From Sphingomonas aliaeris (GTDB lineage: Bacteria; Pseudomonadota; Alphaproteobacteria; Sphingomonadales; Sphingomonadaceae), in assembly GCF_016743815.1 (NCBI RefSeq), contig NZ_CP061035.1, positions 1,428,501-1,492,500 of the forward strand: a stretch of DNA of 64,000 nucleotides. The letters are read 5' to 3'. Shown in pieces: positions 7,436 to 16,066 of the stretch. The stretch's first letter is position 1. Every line of letters begins with the position of its first letter. Both the position numbers and the translations under genes were made by a program. A model generated the notes under the pieces. That model saw nothing but the letters and a program-made list of their open reading frames with translations. It searched no databases and was not told the origin of the DNA.

Positions 7436-10117
7436 ATGATCAAATACACGACTTCGACTATCGCGCTGGTATTCGCGTTCCTTTCCGGAACCGCCGCACA
7501 CGCCGCCGCACAGCCAGACCCGCTGATCGCCGACATGGTCGCGACATCCCCGACCGAAACACCGCAGGACGCGGCCCCGGTCGCGGCTGAAGAGCCGGCC
7601 GGCGAGATCGTCGTTCTCGGCACGCGTCGCACCGACCGCACGTTGACCAACTCCGCGTCGCCGGTGGATGTCATCAGCGCCGCGGAGTTGACCACGCAGC
7701 CTGCCGCCAACATGATAGACCAGCTCAAAAACATCGTGCCGTCCTTCTATGCCGGCCAGAACTCGATTTCCGACGCCTCGACCTTCGTCCGCTCGCCCTC
7801 GCTGCGCGGCCTGTCCGGCGATCAAGTGCTCGTGATGATCAATGGCAAGCGGTACAACCGCTCCGCTCTGGTTCAGGTTTACGGTGGCAGCGATACCGGC
7901 CTCGGCCGTGGTGCGCAGGGTCCCGATATTTCCGCAATCCCGTCGCTCGCCATCGGCAGCCTGCAGGTTCTGCGCGAGGGCGCGACCGCGCAATATGGTT
8001 CGGATGCGATTGCCGGCGTGCTCAACTATGGCTTGCGGCAGGACCAGGGCATCGAACTGGTCGGCCGGACCGGGCAATATTATGCGGGCGACGGCGAAAG
8101 TTATCAGATCGCGGGCAATGCCGGGATCGAGGGACCCTGGGGCTTCCTCAACGTGACCGGCGAATATGTCGACGAAGCACAGACCAGCCGTGGCGCCACC
8201 CGTCCTTCGGCAGTCAACTTCGCTCAGGCTTTCCCGGCGCTCGCATCGCAACTGCCTAACGCGCCGGGACCAGTGCAGTTCTGGGGCAATTCACCCTCGC
8301 ACGGTTTCAAATCGGTCGTGAACGCGGCGATCAATGTCAGCGATAACAGCAAGATCTACGCATTCGCCAATTACGCACAAAGCAAGGGCGACCAAAGCTT
8401 CCAGTATCGCCCCTCCGTCTCGAGCACCGCGGTCGATACGAACGGCGTCGTGCGCGCGCAGAACGCCAATGCGGTGTATAACAACACCTTCTTCCTGACG
8501 CCTTGCCCGACGGGCAACGCCACCTGCCCTGCCGGCGGGTTCGTGCAGGATACCAACACGTTCCGCTTCGCGACCCTCTATCCAGCCGGCTTCACGCCGC
8601 GTTTCGTGGGTGAAACCCAGCAGATCTATGGCGTACTTGGGTTCAAGGGCACGAGCGGCGACTTCACGTACGACGTGTCGGGCACGATGGCGCGGAACAA
8701 GCTGTCGTTATCGATGTATAACTCGGCCAATTTTTCCTACGGCCCGACCACGCAAACCAGCTTCGACTTCGGAGACCTGATCCAGCGCGAACTCAACTTC
8801 AACGCCGACTTCACCTATGCAGCCGAACTTGGCCTCGCCTCGCCTTTGACTATTTCGGCGGGCGGTGAATTCCGCAAGGAAACCTACGAACAGACGGCTG
8901 GCGATCCGCAATCCTATGGCGCAGGCCCTTATTCCGTCGCCCAGAACCTGTACACGCTGACTGCGCCCGGCGTGTACACCGCCTCCGGTACCACCGCCGC
9001 CCAGGGCGTGGGTGCCAGTGGATATGCCGGCACCAGCGTGGCGACCGCGGGTAAGTTCAGCCAGAAAGCTTACAGCGCCTATGTCGGGCTGGAAACAGAT
9101 CTTACCGACGCGCTGACCGTCGGCGCGGCGGGACGTTACGAACATTACAACACGTTCGGCGACGCCTGGGTCGGCAAGGTCAACGCACTTTACAAGCTTG
9201 CCGATGCCTTCTCGGTCCGCGGCAGCATCGGCACCGGTTTCCATGCGCCATCGCCGGGCCAATCCAACGTTTCGATCGTCACGACCGCCTTCATCGCAGG
9301 TCTCGCACGACAAAGCGGCACGTTTCCAACGAACACGGCTGTCGCGCGCTATTACGGCGCTACAGACCTGACCCCGGAAAAATCGACCAATTACGGGCTC
9401 GGCTTCATCGTCCAGCCGGTCAAGGGCATGACGATCACCGTCGATGGCTATCAGATCAACCTGCGCAACCGGATCGGGGTCACGTCGCCCTTCACTGTCA
9501 CCGCGGCCGATCTCGTGGCGCAATCGGCCCTGCTACCGGTTGGACTCGGTGGCCAGGTCCAATATTTCACCAACGGTTTCAAAACCCGGACACGGGGCAT
9601 CGACGTCGTCGGCACGTGGCGCACGCGGCTCAGCGAGGCCTTGCTCAACTTCTCGCTGGCCTACAATTACAACGAGACGAAGGTGCTGTCCTCGAACGCT
9701 CGCGTCATAAGTGTCGCGCAGTTGATCGATGCCGAAAACCTCGCGCCGAAGCATCGCGTCGTCTTCAACGCGAGCTGGTCGCTGGATAACCTGACTTTCA
9801 ACGTTCGCGAGAACTATTACAGCTCCTTCACCAGCGCTCAGGACTACGGGCAGACGAACGGTGTGCCGAATCAGCGGTTCGGCGGGAAGTTCACCACCGA
9901 TCTGGAACTCAGCTATACGTTCGCGGAACATTTCACGCTGGCGGTGGGTGCGCAGAACTTCACCGACGAACGTCCCGATCGTCTGGCCCCGACCGCTACG
10001 ATCCCGATCTACCCGCTGACCGGCAGCGCGATCGATGGTCAGGTCTATCCACGTAACGGCGGACCGTTCGGCTTCAACGGCGGCTTCTACTACACCCGCC
10101 TGCGCGTGAAATACTGA
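7436..10117 (+). CDS. TonB-dependent outer-membrane receptor
   Basis: Gated outer-membrane importer driven by TonB-ExbBD. After a signal peptide (about residues 1-25, cleaved near AHAAAQP) and a short linker comes the TonB box region and plug domain (EIVVLGTRRTDRTLTNSASP, VDVISAAELTTQPAANMIDQ, SLRGLSGDQVLVMINGKRYN, VLREGATAQYGSDAIAGVLN), then a long beta-barrel ending in the aromatic FYYTRLRVKY signature expected of outer-membrane proteins. 893 residues is usual for sphingomonad receptors. The gene is monocistronic, flanked by a long upstream region and a terminator. Substrate unknown; no binding-protein or transporter genes adjoin. Confidence 0.95.
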   Translation: MIKYTTSTIALVFAFLSGTAAHAAAQPDPLIADMVATSPTETPQDAAPVAAEEPAGEIVVLGTRRTDRTLTNSASPVDVISAAELTTQPAANMIDQLKNIVPSFYAGQNSISDASTFVRSPSLRGLSGDQVLVMINGKRYNRSALVQVYGGSDTGLGRGAQGPDISAIPSLAIGSLQVLREGATAQYGSDAIAGVLNYGLRQDQGIELVGRTGQYYAGDGESYQIAGNAGIEGPWGFLNVTGEYVDEAQTSRGATRPSAVNFAQAFPALASQLPNAPGPVQFWGNSPSHGFKSVVNAAINVSDNSKIYAFANYAQSKGDQSFQYRPSVSSTAVDTNGVVRAQNANAVYNNTFFLTPCPTGNATCPAGGFVQDTNTFRFATLYPAGFTPRFVGETQQIYGVLGFKGTSGDFTYDVSGTMARNKLSLSMYNSANFSYGPTTQTSFDFGDLIQRELNFNADFTYAAELGLASPLTISAGGEFRKETYEQTAGDPQSYGAGPYSVAQNLYTLTAPGVYTASGTTAAQGVGASGYAGTSVATAGKFSQKAYSAYVGLETDLTDALTVGAAGRYEHYNTFGDAWVGKVNALYKLADAFSVRGSIGTGFHAPSPGQSNVSIVTTAFIAGLARQSGTFPTNTAVARYYGATDLTPEKSTNYGLGFIVQPVKGMTITVDGYQINLRNRIGVTSPFTVTAADLVAQSALLPVGLGGQVQYFTNGFKTRTRGIDVVGTWRTRLSEALLNFSLAYNYNETKVLSSNARVISVAQLIDAENLAPKHRVVFNASWSLDNLTFNVRENYYSSFTSAQDYGQTNGVPNQRFGGKFTTDLELSYTFAEHFTLAVGAQNFTDERPDRLAPTATIPIYPLTGSAIDGQVYPRNGGPFGFNGGFYYTRLRVKY

Positions 10118-10123
10118 TCGGCT

Positions 10124-10159
10124 GCGGCGGGGCAGGGATACTGCTCCGCCGCGCCTTTT
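10124..10159 (+). terminator. Intrinsic terminator after the TonB receptor
   Basis: Stem GCGGCGGGGCAG / CTGCTCCGCCGC (one mismatch in 12), 5-base loop GGATA, then GCCTTTT. It begins 7 bases after the receptor stop. Confidence 0.85.
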
Positions 10160-10524
10160 CAAACCGCCCGTCCCGGACCCCGAACCATTCCGCGAGCAGG
10201 GAACGGGGAACGCGGAACGGAACTGGGGATCAGAATTTTGACCGAAGCCCGCCGATAGCGACAGGCGGAAATGCCGACGGTCGATCGCCTGCCGCTGTCC
10301 TACACGCCGTGAGTAGTGCGATACGGCCACGATGCGCGTTTCATCATGTCCCTATCTGCTGATGTCCGATCGCTGCCTCCCTCGTCGCGCATGTGACGTA
10401 CTCGGAAAACCCAATACCGTGTGACTTTGTGTGAACTTCGACGCTGCATTCGATAGCAAAGCTATCTTCCCCGCACGCCCGGTTCTGCTATCGCGCGCGA
10501 CGACACTGATTACGGGGATATGAC
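10160..10524. other. 365-base non-coding region upstream of asd
   Basis: No supported gene on either strand. It contains four closely spaced GGAAC words near 10199-10223, a repeated TGTGA-type word pair near 10421-10435, and a perfect small hairpin GATAGC-AAA-GCTATC at 10452-10466. The asd promoter and leader must lie here. I could not place a convincing promoter. Confidence 0.4.
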
Positions 10525-11553
10525 ATGGGCTACAGAATCGTCGTCGCGGGTGCGACCGGGAATGTCGGGCGCGAGATGCTCAATATCCTGGCGGAGCGTG
10601 AATTCCCGGCGGACGAGATCGCCGTCGTCGCCTCGTCGCGCAGCCAGGGGCTGACGGTCGATTACGGCGACACCGGCAAGCAGTTCAAGGTTCAGAATAT
10701 CGAACATTTCGACTGGACCGGCTGGGACATGGCGCTGTTCGCGATCGGCTCCGAAGCGACCGCCAAATACGCCCCCGTCGCCGCCGCCGCCGGTTGCACG
10801 GTGATCGACAATTCGTCGCTCTATCGCATGGAGCCCGACGTGCCGCTGATCGTGCCCGAAGTGAATCCGGAGGCGATCGACGGCTATAAGGCACGCAACA
10901 TCATCGCCAATCCAAACTGCTCGACCGCGCAGATGGTCGTCGCGCTGAAGCCACTGCACGATGCCGCGAAGATCAAGCGCGTCGTCGTCTCGACCTACCA
11001 GTCCGTTTCCGGTGCCGGCAAGCAGGGTATGGACGAACTGTTCGAACAGAGCCGCAACATCTTCGTCGGCGATAGCGCCGAGCCCAAGAAGTTCACCAAG
11101 CAGATCGCCTTCAACGTCATTCCGCATATCGACAGCTTCCTGGACGACGGTTCGACCAAGGAAGAGTGGAAGATGGTCGTCGAGACGAAAAAGATCCTCG
11201 ATCCCAAGATCAAGGTGACCGCGACCTGCGTTCGCGTACCCGTGTTCGTCGGCCATTCCGAAGCGATCAACATCGAGTTCGAACGCGAGATTTCGGCCAA
11301 GGAAGCGCAGGACATCCTGCGTGAGGCGCCCGGCATCATGTTGTACGATAAGCGCGAAGATGGCGGCTATATCACGCCCATCGAATGCGTCGGCGAATTC
11401 GCCACCTTCATCAGCCGCGTCCGCGAGGATTCGACGATCGAGAACGGCCTGAACCTGTGGTGCGTGTCGGACAACCTACGCAAGGGCGCAGCGCTGAACG
11501 CGGTGCAGATCGCCGAATTGCTCGGTCGTCGCCATCTGAAAAAGGCTGATTGA
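10525..11553 (+). CDS. asd: Aspartate-semialdehyde dehydrogenase
   Basis: NADPH-dependent reduction of aspartyl phosphate to aspartate semialdehyde, the branch to lysine/diaminopimelate, threonine and methionine. The Rossmann start is VVAGATGNVGREMLNIL, the catalytic Cys132 is in NPNCSTAQMVVALKPLH and the catalytic His244 in FVGHSEAINIEF. VSTYQSVSGAGKQGMDEL is a further signature. 342 residues is normal. The ATG at 10525 has a GGGGATAT ribosome site. Followed by a vapBC pair with its own likely promoter. Confidence 0.97.
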   Translation: MGYRIVVAGATGNVGREMLNILAEREFPADEIAVVASSRSQGLTVDYGDTGKQFKVQNIEHFDWTGWDMALFAIGSEATAKYAPVAAAAGCTVIDNSSLYRMEPDVPLIVPEVNPEAIDGYKARNIIANPNCSTAQMVVALKPLHDAAKIKRVVVSTYQSVSGAGKQGMDELFEQSRNIFVGDSAEPKKFTKQIAFNVIPHIDSFLDDGSTKEEWKMVVETKKILDPKIKVTATCVRVPVFVGHSEAINIEFEREISAKEAQDILREAPGIMLYDKREDGGYITPIECVGEFATFISRVREDSTIENGLNLWCVSDNLRKGAALNAVQIAELLGRRHLKKAD

Positions 11554-11585
11554 GGGGCTGATAGCATCGTGATATCAGATTGCGG

Positions 11586-11831
11586 ATGGGACAGGTTCTT
11601 ATCCGCAATCTCGATGACGCGTTGCTGACCGAGTATCGGGAAGCGGCCAAGGCGAAGGGCAGGTCATTGGAGGCGGAGTTGCGCGATGTCCTTGCCAGCG
11701 CCCGCCCCAAGGCGACGATGTCCGGCGAGCGGTTCGTATCCTTTTCGAAGAGCCTCCGGGCGATGACGCCGCAATCTGCGAGAGGTACGGACAGCACCGA
11801 TCTGATTCGAGCCGACCGCGACGAACGCTGA
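11586..11831 (+). CDS. vapB: VapB/FitA-type antitoxin (ribbon-helix-helix)
   Basis: Antitoxin of a type II pair; should bind its own promoter through an N-terminal ribbon-helix-helix and mask the toxin with its C-terminal tail. The start MGQVLIRNLDDALLTEYREA is the FitA-like beta strand (QVLIRNLDD) followed by helix A and AKGRSLEAELRDVLASA. 81 residues. I chose the ATG at 11586 rather than the TTG two codons earlier. Its TGA overlaps the ATG of the PIN toxin by one base (TGATG), the usual translational coupling of these modules. Confidence 0.85.
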   Translation: MGQVLIRNLDDALLTEYREAAKAKGRSLEAELRDVLASARPKATMSGERFVSFSKSLRAMTPQSARGTDSTDLIRADRDER

Positions 11832-12238
11832 TGCTGGTGATCGACGCCAGCGTCGTCGTCAAAGTGCTGACGGAGGAGGTCGGCTCGGATCTCGCCACCG
11901 ATCGGCTGGCGCTCGAACCGGAACGTATCGGCCCGGACTGGCTTTCGGTTGAGATTGCCAGCGCGCTGTCGAAGAAGGTCCGCTATGCGGGTCTGCCGGC
12001 CGATGTCGCGGAAAAGTATCTGGCGGCCCTGCCGATGATCATTCCCGACCTTACGCCGACCTTGCCGCTTCTGCCCGCCGCCTTGAGGTTGTCGATCGGC
12101 TTACGTCACGCCGTCTACGACTGCCTGTATCTCGCTCTTGCGATCGATCGGGACTGCGCCCTGCTCACCGCGGATCGAAAGTTCTTCGATACCGTTGCAT
12201 CAGGCGAACATGGGCAGCGCATGGAATTAATGGCATGA
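11831..12238 (+). CDS. vapC: VapC PIN-domain ribonuclease toxin
   Basis: Toxin of the type II pair; PIN toxins are Mg-dependent endoribonucleases, often cutting tRNA. All four acidic positions are visible: Asp5 (MLVIDAS), Glu41 (LSVEIASAL), Asp97 (HAVYDCLYLALA) and Asp115 (LLTADRKF). 135 residues is the family size. The start overlaps the antitoxin stop, and its TGA overlaps the ATG of the next gene (ATGA at 12235-12238), an unusual extension of the coupling into a non-toxin gene. No inactivating change is seen. Confidence 0.9.
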   Translation: MLVIDASVVVKVLTEEVGSDLATDRLALEPERIGPDWLSVEIASALSKKVRYAGLPADVAEKYLAALPMIIPDLTPTLPLLPAALRLSIGLRHAVYDCLYLALAIDRDCALLTADRKFFDTVASGEHGQRMELMA

Positions 12239-12678
12239 CCCAGATGACCGGCGGGTGCCAGTGCGGGCGTATCCGTTACGTGGCTGAAGTCGATAGCGAT
12301 GAGGCATATCTCTGCCATTGCCGGATGTGCCAGCGCGCCACCGGCGGGGTATCGATCGCGTTCCGCAGCATGAAGCGCGCGGACGTGACGTGGCAGCAGG
12401 AGCCCGATCGCTACCAATCCTCGCCGATCGCGCTTCGTGGGTTCTGTTCCGCCTGCGGCACACCGCTGACGTTCGAATTCCTCGAAGGCAGCGACAGCAT
12501 GGACGTCACCGTCGGCAGTTTCGACGATCCCTATCACTTCAAGCCGACGCATCATTTCTCGCCCGAGACATGGCATGCCGAATGGCTCGACACGCGGCAT
12601 TTGCCTGCTACGCGGGTGGCCGATAATCCTTCGACCGTTGACCGCTGGATGGAAAAGCTTGGCAAACTCCCCGATTGA
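12235..12678 (+). CDS. GFA-family (glutathione-dependent formaldehyde-activating-like) zinc protein
   Basis: Small zinc-binding CENP-V/GFA fold protein. The cysteines are in the right places: C8 and C10 (GGCQCGRIRY), C27, C29 and C32 (LCHCRMCQRATG), C71 and C74 (FCSACGTPL). The reaction of most family members, including this one, is unproven; the historical link to formaldehyde-glutathione adduct formation applies to a minority. 147 residues. Its start overlaps the vapC stop as ATGA and its 3' end overlaps the next gene, so vapB-vapC-GFA-hydrolase may be one transcript. Confidence 0.88.
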   Translation: MTQMTGGCQCGRIRYVAEVDSDEAYLCHCRMCQRATGGVSIAFRSMKRADVTWQQEPDRYQSSPIALRGFCSACGTPLTFEFLEGSDSMDVTVGSFDDPYHFKPTHHFSPETWHAEWLDTRHLPATRVADNPSTVDRWMEKLGKLPD

Positions 12679-13420
12679 ACCGCGCTTCCTCGACAGCTTC
12701 GACGGAACCAGGCTGGCCTATCACGAACTCGGCGAAGGGCGCCCCGTCGTCCTGATCCACGGGTACTTCTCCAACGCGCAGACGAACTGGATCCGCTACG
12801 GCCATGCGGAGGCGGTCGCGGCCAAGGGCTTCCGGGTCATCATGCCGGACCTTCGCGGACACGGTGACAGCGCCCGGCCGCACGACGACGCCAGCTATCC
12901 GCCCGACGTGCTGATGCGCGACGGCTTCGCACTGATCGAGCATCTCGGACTCACGGATTACGACCTTGGCGGCTATTCGCTTGGTGCGCGAACGACGGTG
13001 CGGATGCTCGCGAACGGCGCCAGCCCGAAGCGCGTCGTCCTGTCGGGCATGGGTCTGCGCGGCCTGACCGATACCGAGGGGCGGGGCGGGTATTTCCGAC
13101 GCATCCTGACCAATCTGGGCACCTTCGAACGGGGCACGCTGGAATGGCTGACCGAGGCATTCCTGAAGACGACCAGCGGTGATCCCGAGGCGCTGGTCCG
13201 TGTGCTGGACACGTTCGTGGATACGCCCCGCGAAACGGTTGCGGCTATCACTCAACCCGTGCTCGTAGTGTCGGGCGAGGAGGATGAGGATAACGGCCCG
13301 GCGCCCGAACTGGCGGAACTGTTGCCGAACGGTCTCTATCGGGCGGTGCCCGGCGGTCATATGAGCGCGGTGGTGAAGCCCGAACTTGGCCGCGAGATTG
13401 CGGATTTCCTTGGCAATTGA
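12659..13420 (+). CDS. Alpha/beta-fold hydrolase
   Basis: Soluble hydrolase of the haloperoxidase/lipase-like group. From the proposed TTG start the protein is MANSPIEPRFLDSFDGTRLA, then VVLIHGYFSN (oxyanion HG), PDLRGHGDSARP, nucleophile elbow GYSLGA with Ser107, a late Asp in VVSGEEDEDN and the catalytic His in VPGGHMSAV. 253 residues. No ATG is available near the expected start; TTG at 12659 overlaps the GFA gene by 20 bases, so the exact start is uncertain. Reaction unknown; no signal peptide. Confidence 0.82.
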   Translation: MANSPIEPRFLDSFDGTRLAYHELGEGRPVVLIHGYFSNAQTNWIRYGHAEAVAAKGFRVIMPDLRGHGDSARPHDDASYPPDVLMRDGFALIEHLGLTDYDLGGYSLGARTTVRMLANGASPKRVVLSGMGLRGLTDTEGRGGYFRRILTNLGTFERGTLEWLTEAFLKTTSGDPEALVRVLDTFVDTPRETVAAITQPVLVVSGEEDEDNGPAPELAELLPNGLYRAVPGGHMSAVVKPELGREIADFLGN

Positions 13421-13491
13421 CGCCGCGCGCTTGACCACGCGGCGGGTACCGGCGCAGTCTTGGGCATAAGCAAAACTGCCCAGGGGTAATC

Positions 13492-15306
13492 ATGATCCGC
13501 ACCGGTATTTCGATTGTGGCGCTGTCGCTTGCGATGGCGTCGACGCCCGTTTCCGCACAAAATGCGGCACCAACGCCTGCCGACGCCGACGCCTTCATCG
13601 CGCAGTCGGAAAAGACCTATTTCGATTTCACGCTGCAATCGAACCAGATCAACTGGGTCAACGCGACCTACATCACCGACGATACGGACGCGATGGCCTC
13701 CCGGATCAATGCGCAGGGAACCGAGATCGCGGTCAAGCTCGCGCTCGAGGCGGCAAAGTACGACAAGGTCGCGGGCCTGGCGCCCGACACGCGGCGTAAG
13801 CTCGATCTGCTTCGCGGCAGTATCACGCTGCCCGCGCCGACGACGCCCGGTGCGGCGACGGAATTGTCCACCCTGGTGACGAAGATGTCGTCCTCCTACG
13901 GCAAGGGCAAAGGCACGCTGGACGGCAAGCCAATCAACGGGAGCGATATCGAGGCCGCGATGGGCACCGAACGTGATCCTGCAAAGCTGAAGGAGATGTG
14001 GGTCAGCTGGCACGACAATGTCGGCGCCCCGATGCGTACGGATTATGCGACGACGGTCGACATCGCCAACAAGGGCGCGGTCGAGCTCGGTTACAAAGAC
14101 GTCGGTGCGATGTGGCGATCGGGCTACGATATGAGCCCGGAAGAGTTCGCCAAGCTGACCGACAAGCTCTGGCTGGAGGTCGAGCCGTTGTACAAGTCCC
14201 TGCACACCTATGTGCGATGGAAGCTGAACGAGAAATACGGCGATGCGGTGCAGCCGAAGACCGGCGCGATCCGCAGCGATCTGCTCGGCAATATGTGGGC
14301 GCAGGAATGGGGAAACATCTACGATATCGTCGCGCCGAAGGGGGCGGGCGATCTCGGTTTCGATACGACCGACCTGCTGAAACAGAAGGGCTATGACCCG
14401 TTGAAGATGGTGAAGGCCGGCGAGGGCTTCTATTCCTCGCTCGGCTTCAAGCCCTTGCCGGATACGTTCTGGGCCCGGTCGCAGATCACCAAGCCCGCGG
14501 ATCGCGAAGTCATCTGCCACGCCTCCGCCTGGGATCTGGATAACAAGGACGATGTGCGCATCAAGATGTGCACCAAGGTGAATGGCGACGATTTCGTCAC
14601 GATCCACCACGAGCTCGGCCACAATTACTATCAGCGCGCGTATCAGAAGCAGCCGATGCTATATATGAACGGTGCGAACGACGGGTTCCACGAAGCCATC
14701 GGTGACTTCGTCGCATTGTCTATCACGCCCGATTACCTCGTTCAGATCGGTTTGCTCGACAAGGCGAAGGTGCCGAGCGCGGACAAGGATATCGGGCTGC
14801 TACTGCGTCAAGCGATGGACAAGGTCGCGTTCCTGCCGTTTGGGCTGTTGATCGACAAATGGCGCTGGGGCGTCTTTTCGGGTGAGATCCCCGCGACTGG
14901 GTATGAAAAGGGCTGGAACGACCTGCGCCTGAAGTATCAGGGCATCGTTCCGCCGGTCGAACGCGACGAGACCCGGTTCGACCCCGGTGCGAAATACCAC
15001 GTTCCGGCGAGCGTTCCGTACACGCGATACTTCCTCGCCCGGTTGCTGCAATTCCAGTTCTACGAAGCAGCGTGCAAGCAGTCCGGCTGGAAAGGCCCGC
15101 TGCATCGCTGCTCCTTCTACGGCAACACGGCGGTAGGCGATAAGCTGAACGCCATGCTCGAAATGGGCCAGTCCAAACCGTGGCCCGACGCGCTGCAGGC
15201 GTTCACCGGCAGCCGTCAGATGTCTGGCAAAGCCATGGTTTCGTATTTCGCGCCGCTGAAGAAGTGGCTGGACACGCAGAATAAGGGAAAGCCGACCGGC
15301 TGGTGA
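13492..15306 (+). CDS. M2-family peptidyl-dipeptidase (ACE-like), exported
   Basis: Zinc metallopeptidase of the angiotensin-converting-enzyme family, removing C-terminal dipeptides in the periplasm. Signal peptide about residues 1-23 (ending VSAQ). The zinc site is H373-E374-L-G-H377 in IHHELGHNYYQRAY, with the third ligand Glu401 in GFHEAIGDFVALS. KMCTKVNGDDF and the late PYTRYFLARLLQFQFYEAAC also match the family. 604 residues is the standard bacterial length. GGGG ribosome site before ATG 13492; a strong terminator follows. Confidence 0.95.
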   Translation: MIRTGISIVALSLAMASTPVSAQNAAPTPADADAFIAQSEKTYFDFTLQSNQINWVNATYITDDTDAMASRINAQGTEIAVKLALEAAKYDKVAGLAPDTRRKLDLLRGSITLPAPTTPGAATELSTLVTKMSSSYGKGKGTLDGKPINGSDIEAAMGTERDPAKLKEMWVSWHDNVGAPMRTDYATTVDIANKGAVELGYKDVGAMWRSGYDMSPEEFAKLTDKLWLEVEPLYKSLHTYVRWKLNEKYGDAVQPKTGAIRSDLLGNMWAQEWGNIYDIVAPKGAGDLGFDTTDLLKQKGYDPLKMVKAGEGFYSSLGFKPLPDTFWARSQITKPADREVICHASAWDLDNKDDVRIKMCTKVNGDDFVTIHHELGHNYYQRAYQKQPMLYMNGANDGFHEAIGDFVALSITPDYLVQIGLLDKAKVPSADKDIGLLLRQAMDKVAFLPFGLLIDKWRWGVFSGEIPATGYEKGWNDLRLKYQGIVPPVERDETRFDPGAKYHVPASVPYTRYFLARLLQFQFYEAACKQSGWKGPLHRCSFYGNTAVGDKLNAMLEMGQSKPWPDALQAFTGSRQMSGKAMVSYFAPLKKWLDTQNKGKPTGW

Positions 15307-15313
15307 TCGTGAG

Positions 15314-15339
15314 GGCCGTCGGCAACGCCGACGGCCTTT
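15314..15339 (+). terminator. Intrinsic terminator after the M2 peptidase
   Basis: Perfect 10-bp stem GGCCGTCGGC / GCCGACGGCC with a 3-base loop AAC and a short TTT tail, 8 bases after the stop codon. Confidence 0.8.
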
Positions 15340-15481
15340 AGCGCGGATTATCATGTCGATGTGGCGCGACCCGTCATTGCTACAGCGGCGGGCTTCCAAG
15401 TCCCCTTGCTACTAGAGGCGCGACAAAGACTATCCGCCCGGAGACGTTGCGACGCCTTCCCGGAGGATCCTTCTGCGCGTG

Positions 15482-15961
15482 TTATTCCGGGATCGTGCCC
15501 TCGTCGGCGATGCCGGCCTGGAAGGATTTGGACGAATCCTGCCCATTGGCCTGATGCGCCTTCTTGCCTTTGTTCGGCTCGGCGACATCGTTGGCCGGGG
15601 TGCTGCCCCGAAGCGCGAGAACGCCGGCCGTCACGGCGGCACCTACGGTTCCGACCAGCGCGGCGATGCCCCAGTTCCGATTGTTGCCGGTGACAGCAGC
15701 CTTGGCCGAGCCGAGCGCTTTCGCCGTCACCGACTTGCCGGCGGATGCCTTCGTCGTTCTTGCGGTTGTCTTACGTGGGGCAGGGGCAGCTGCCGGTTTC
15801 TCTGCGGCGGGCGTGGCGGCGGCAGCGGTCTTGCGTGCGGCGGGTTTCGGCGTCGAACTTGCGGCGGTCTTACGAACCGCGGTTTTGCGAGGCGTTGCCG
15901 GCTTACGCGGCGCAGGCGGCTTGCTGGTGCCGTCGGTCGGCTTTTTCGGCGGGGTGGCCAT
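15482..15961 (-). CDS. Lys/Ala/Pro-rich histone-H1-like protein with one membrane helix
   Basis: Function unknown. The start at ATG 15961 is fixed by a GAGGAG ribosome site 9 bases before it. Residues 1-90 are low-complexity, basic and rich in Lys, Ala, Pro and Thr, with repeated PRKTA, RKTAA and RKTTA words resembling bacterial H1-like tails that bind nucleic acid. About residues 97-117 (IAALVGTVGAAVTAGVLALR) form one hydrophobic helix, followed by a polar 40-residue tail. The mix of an H1-like tail and a membrane anchor is unusual. Similarity could reflect composition only. Confidence 0.72.
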   Translation of the reverse strand: MATPPKKPTDGTSKPPAPRKPATPRKTAVRKTAASSTPKPAARKTAAAATPAAEKPAAAPAPRKTTARTTKASAGKSVTAKALGSAKAAVTGNNRNWGIAALVGTVGAAVTAGVLALRGSTPANDVAEPNKGKKAHQANGQDSSKSFQAGIADEGTIPE

Positions 15962-16066
15962 CGCGAGGAACTCCTCAGAAATAATGGAAACTCGTTGAGC
16001 GAGCGTAACGCATAACTCGCTCGTGGTTTCCCTGGCACGCATATTCGTAGCTGCCGGCGGACGAAT

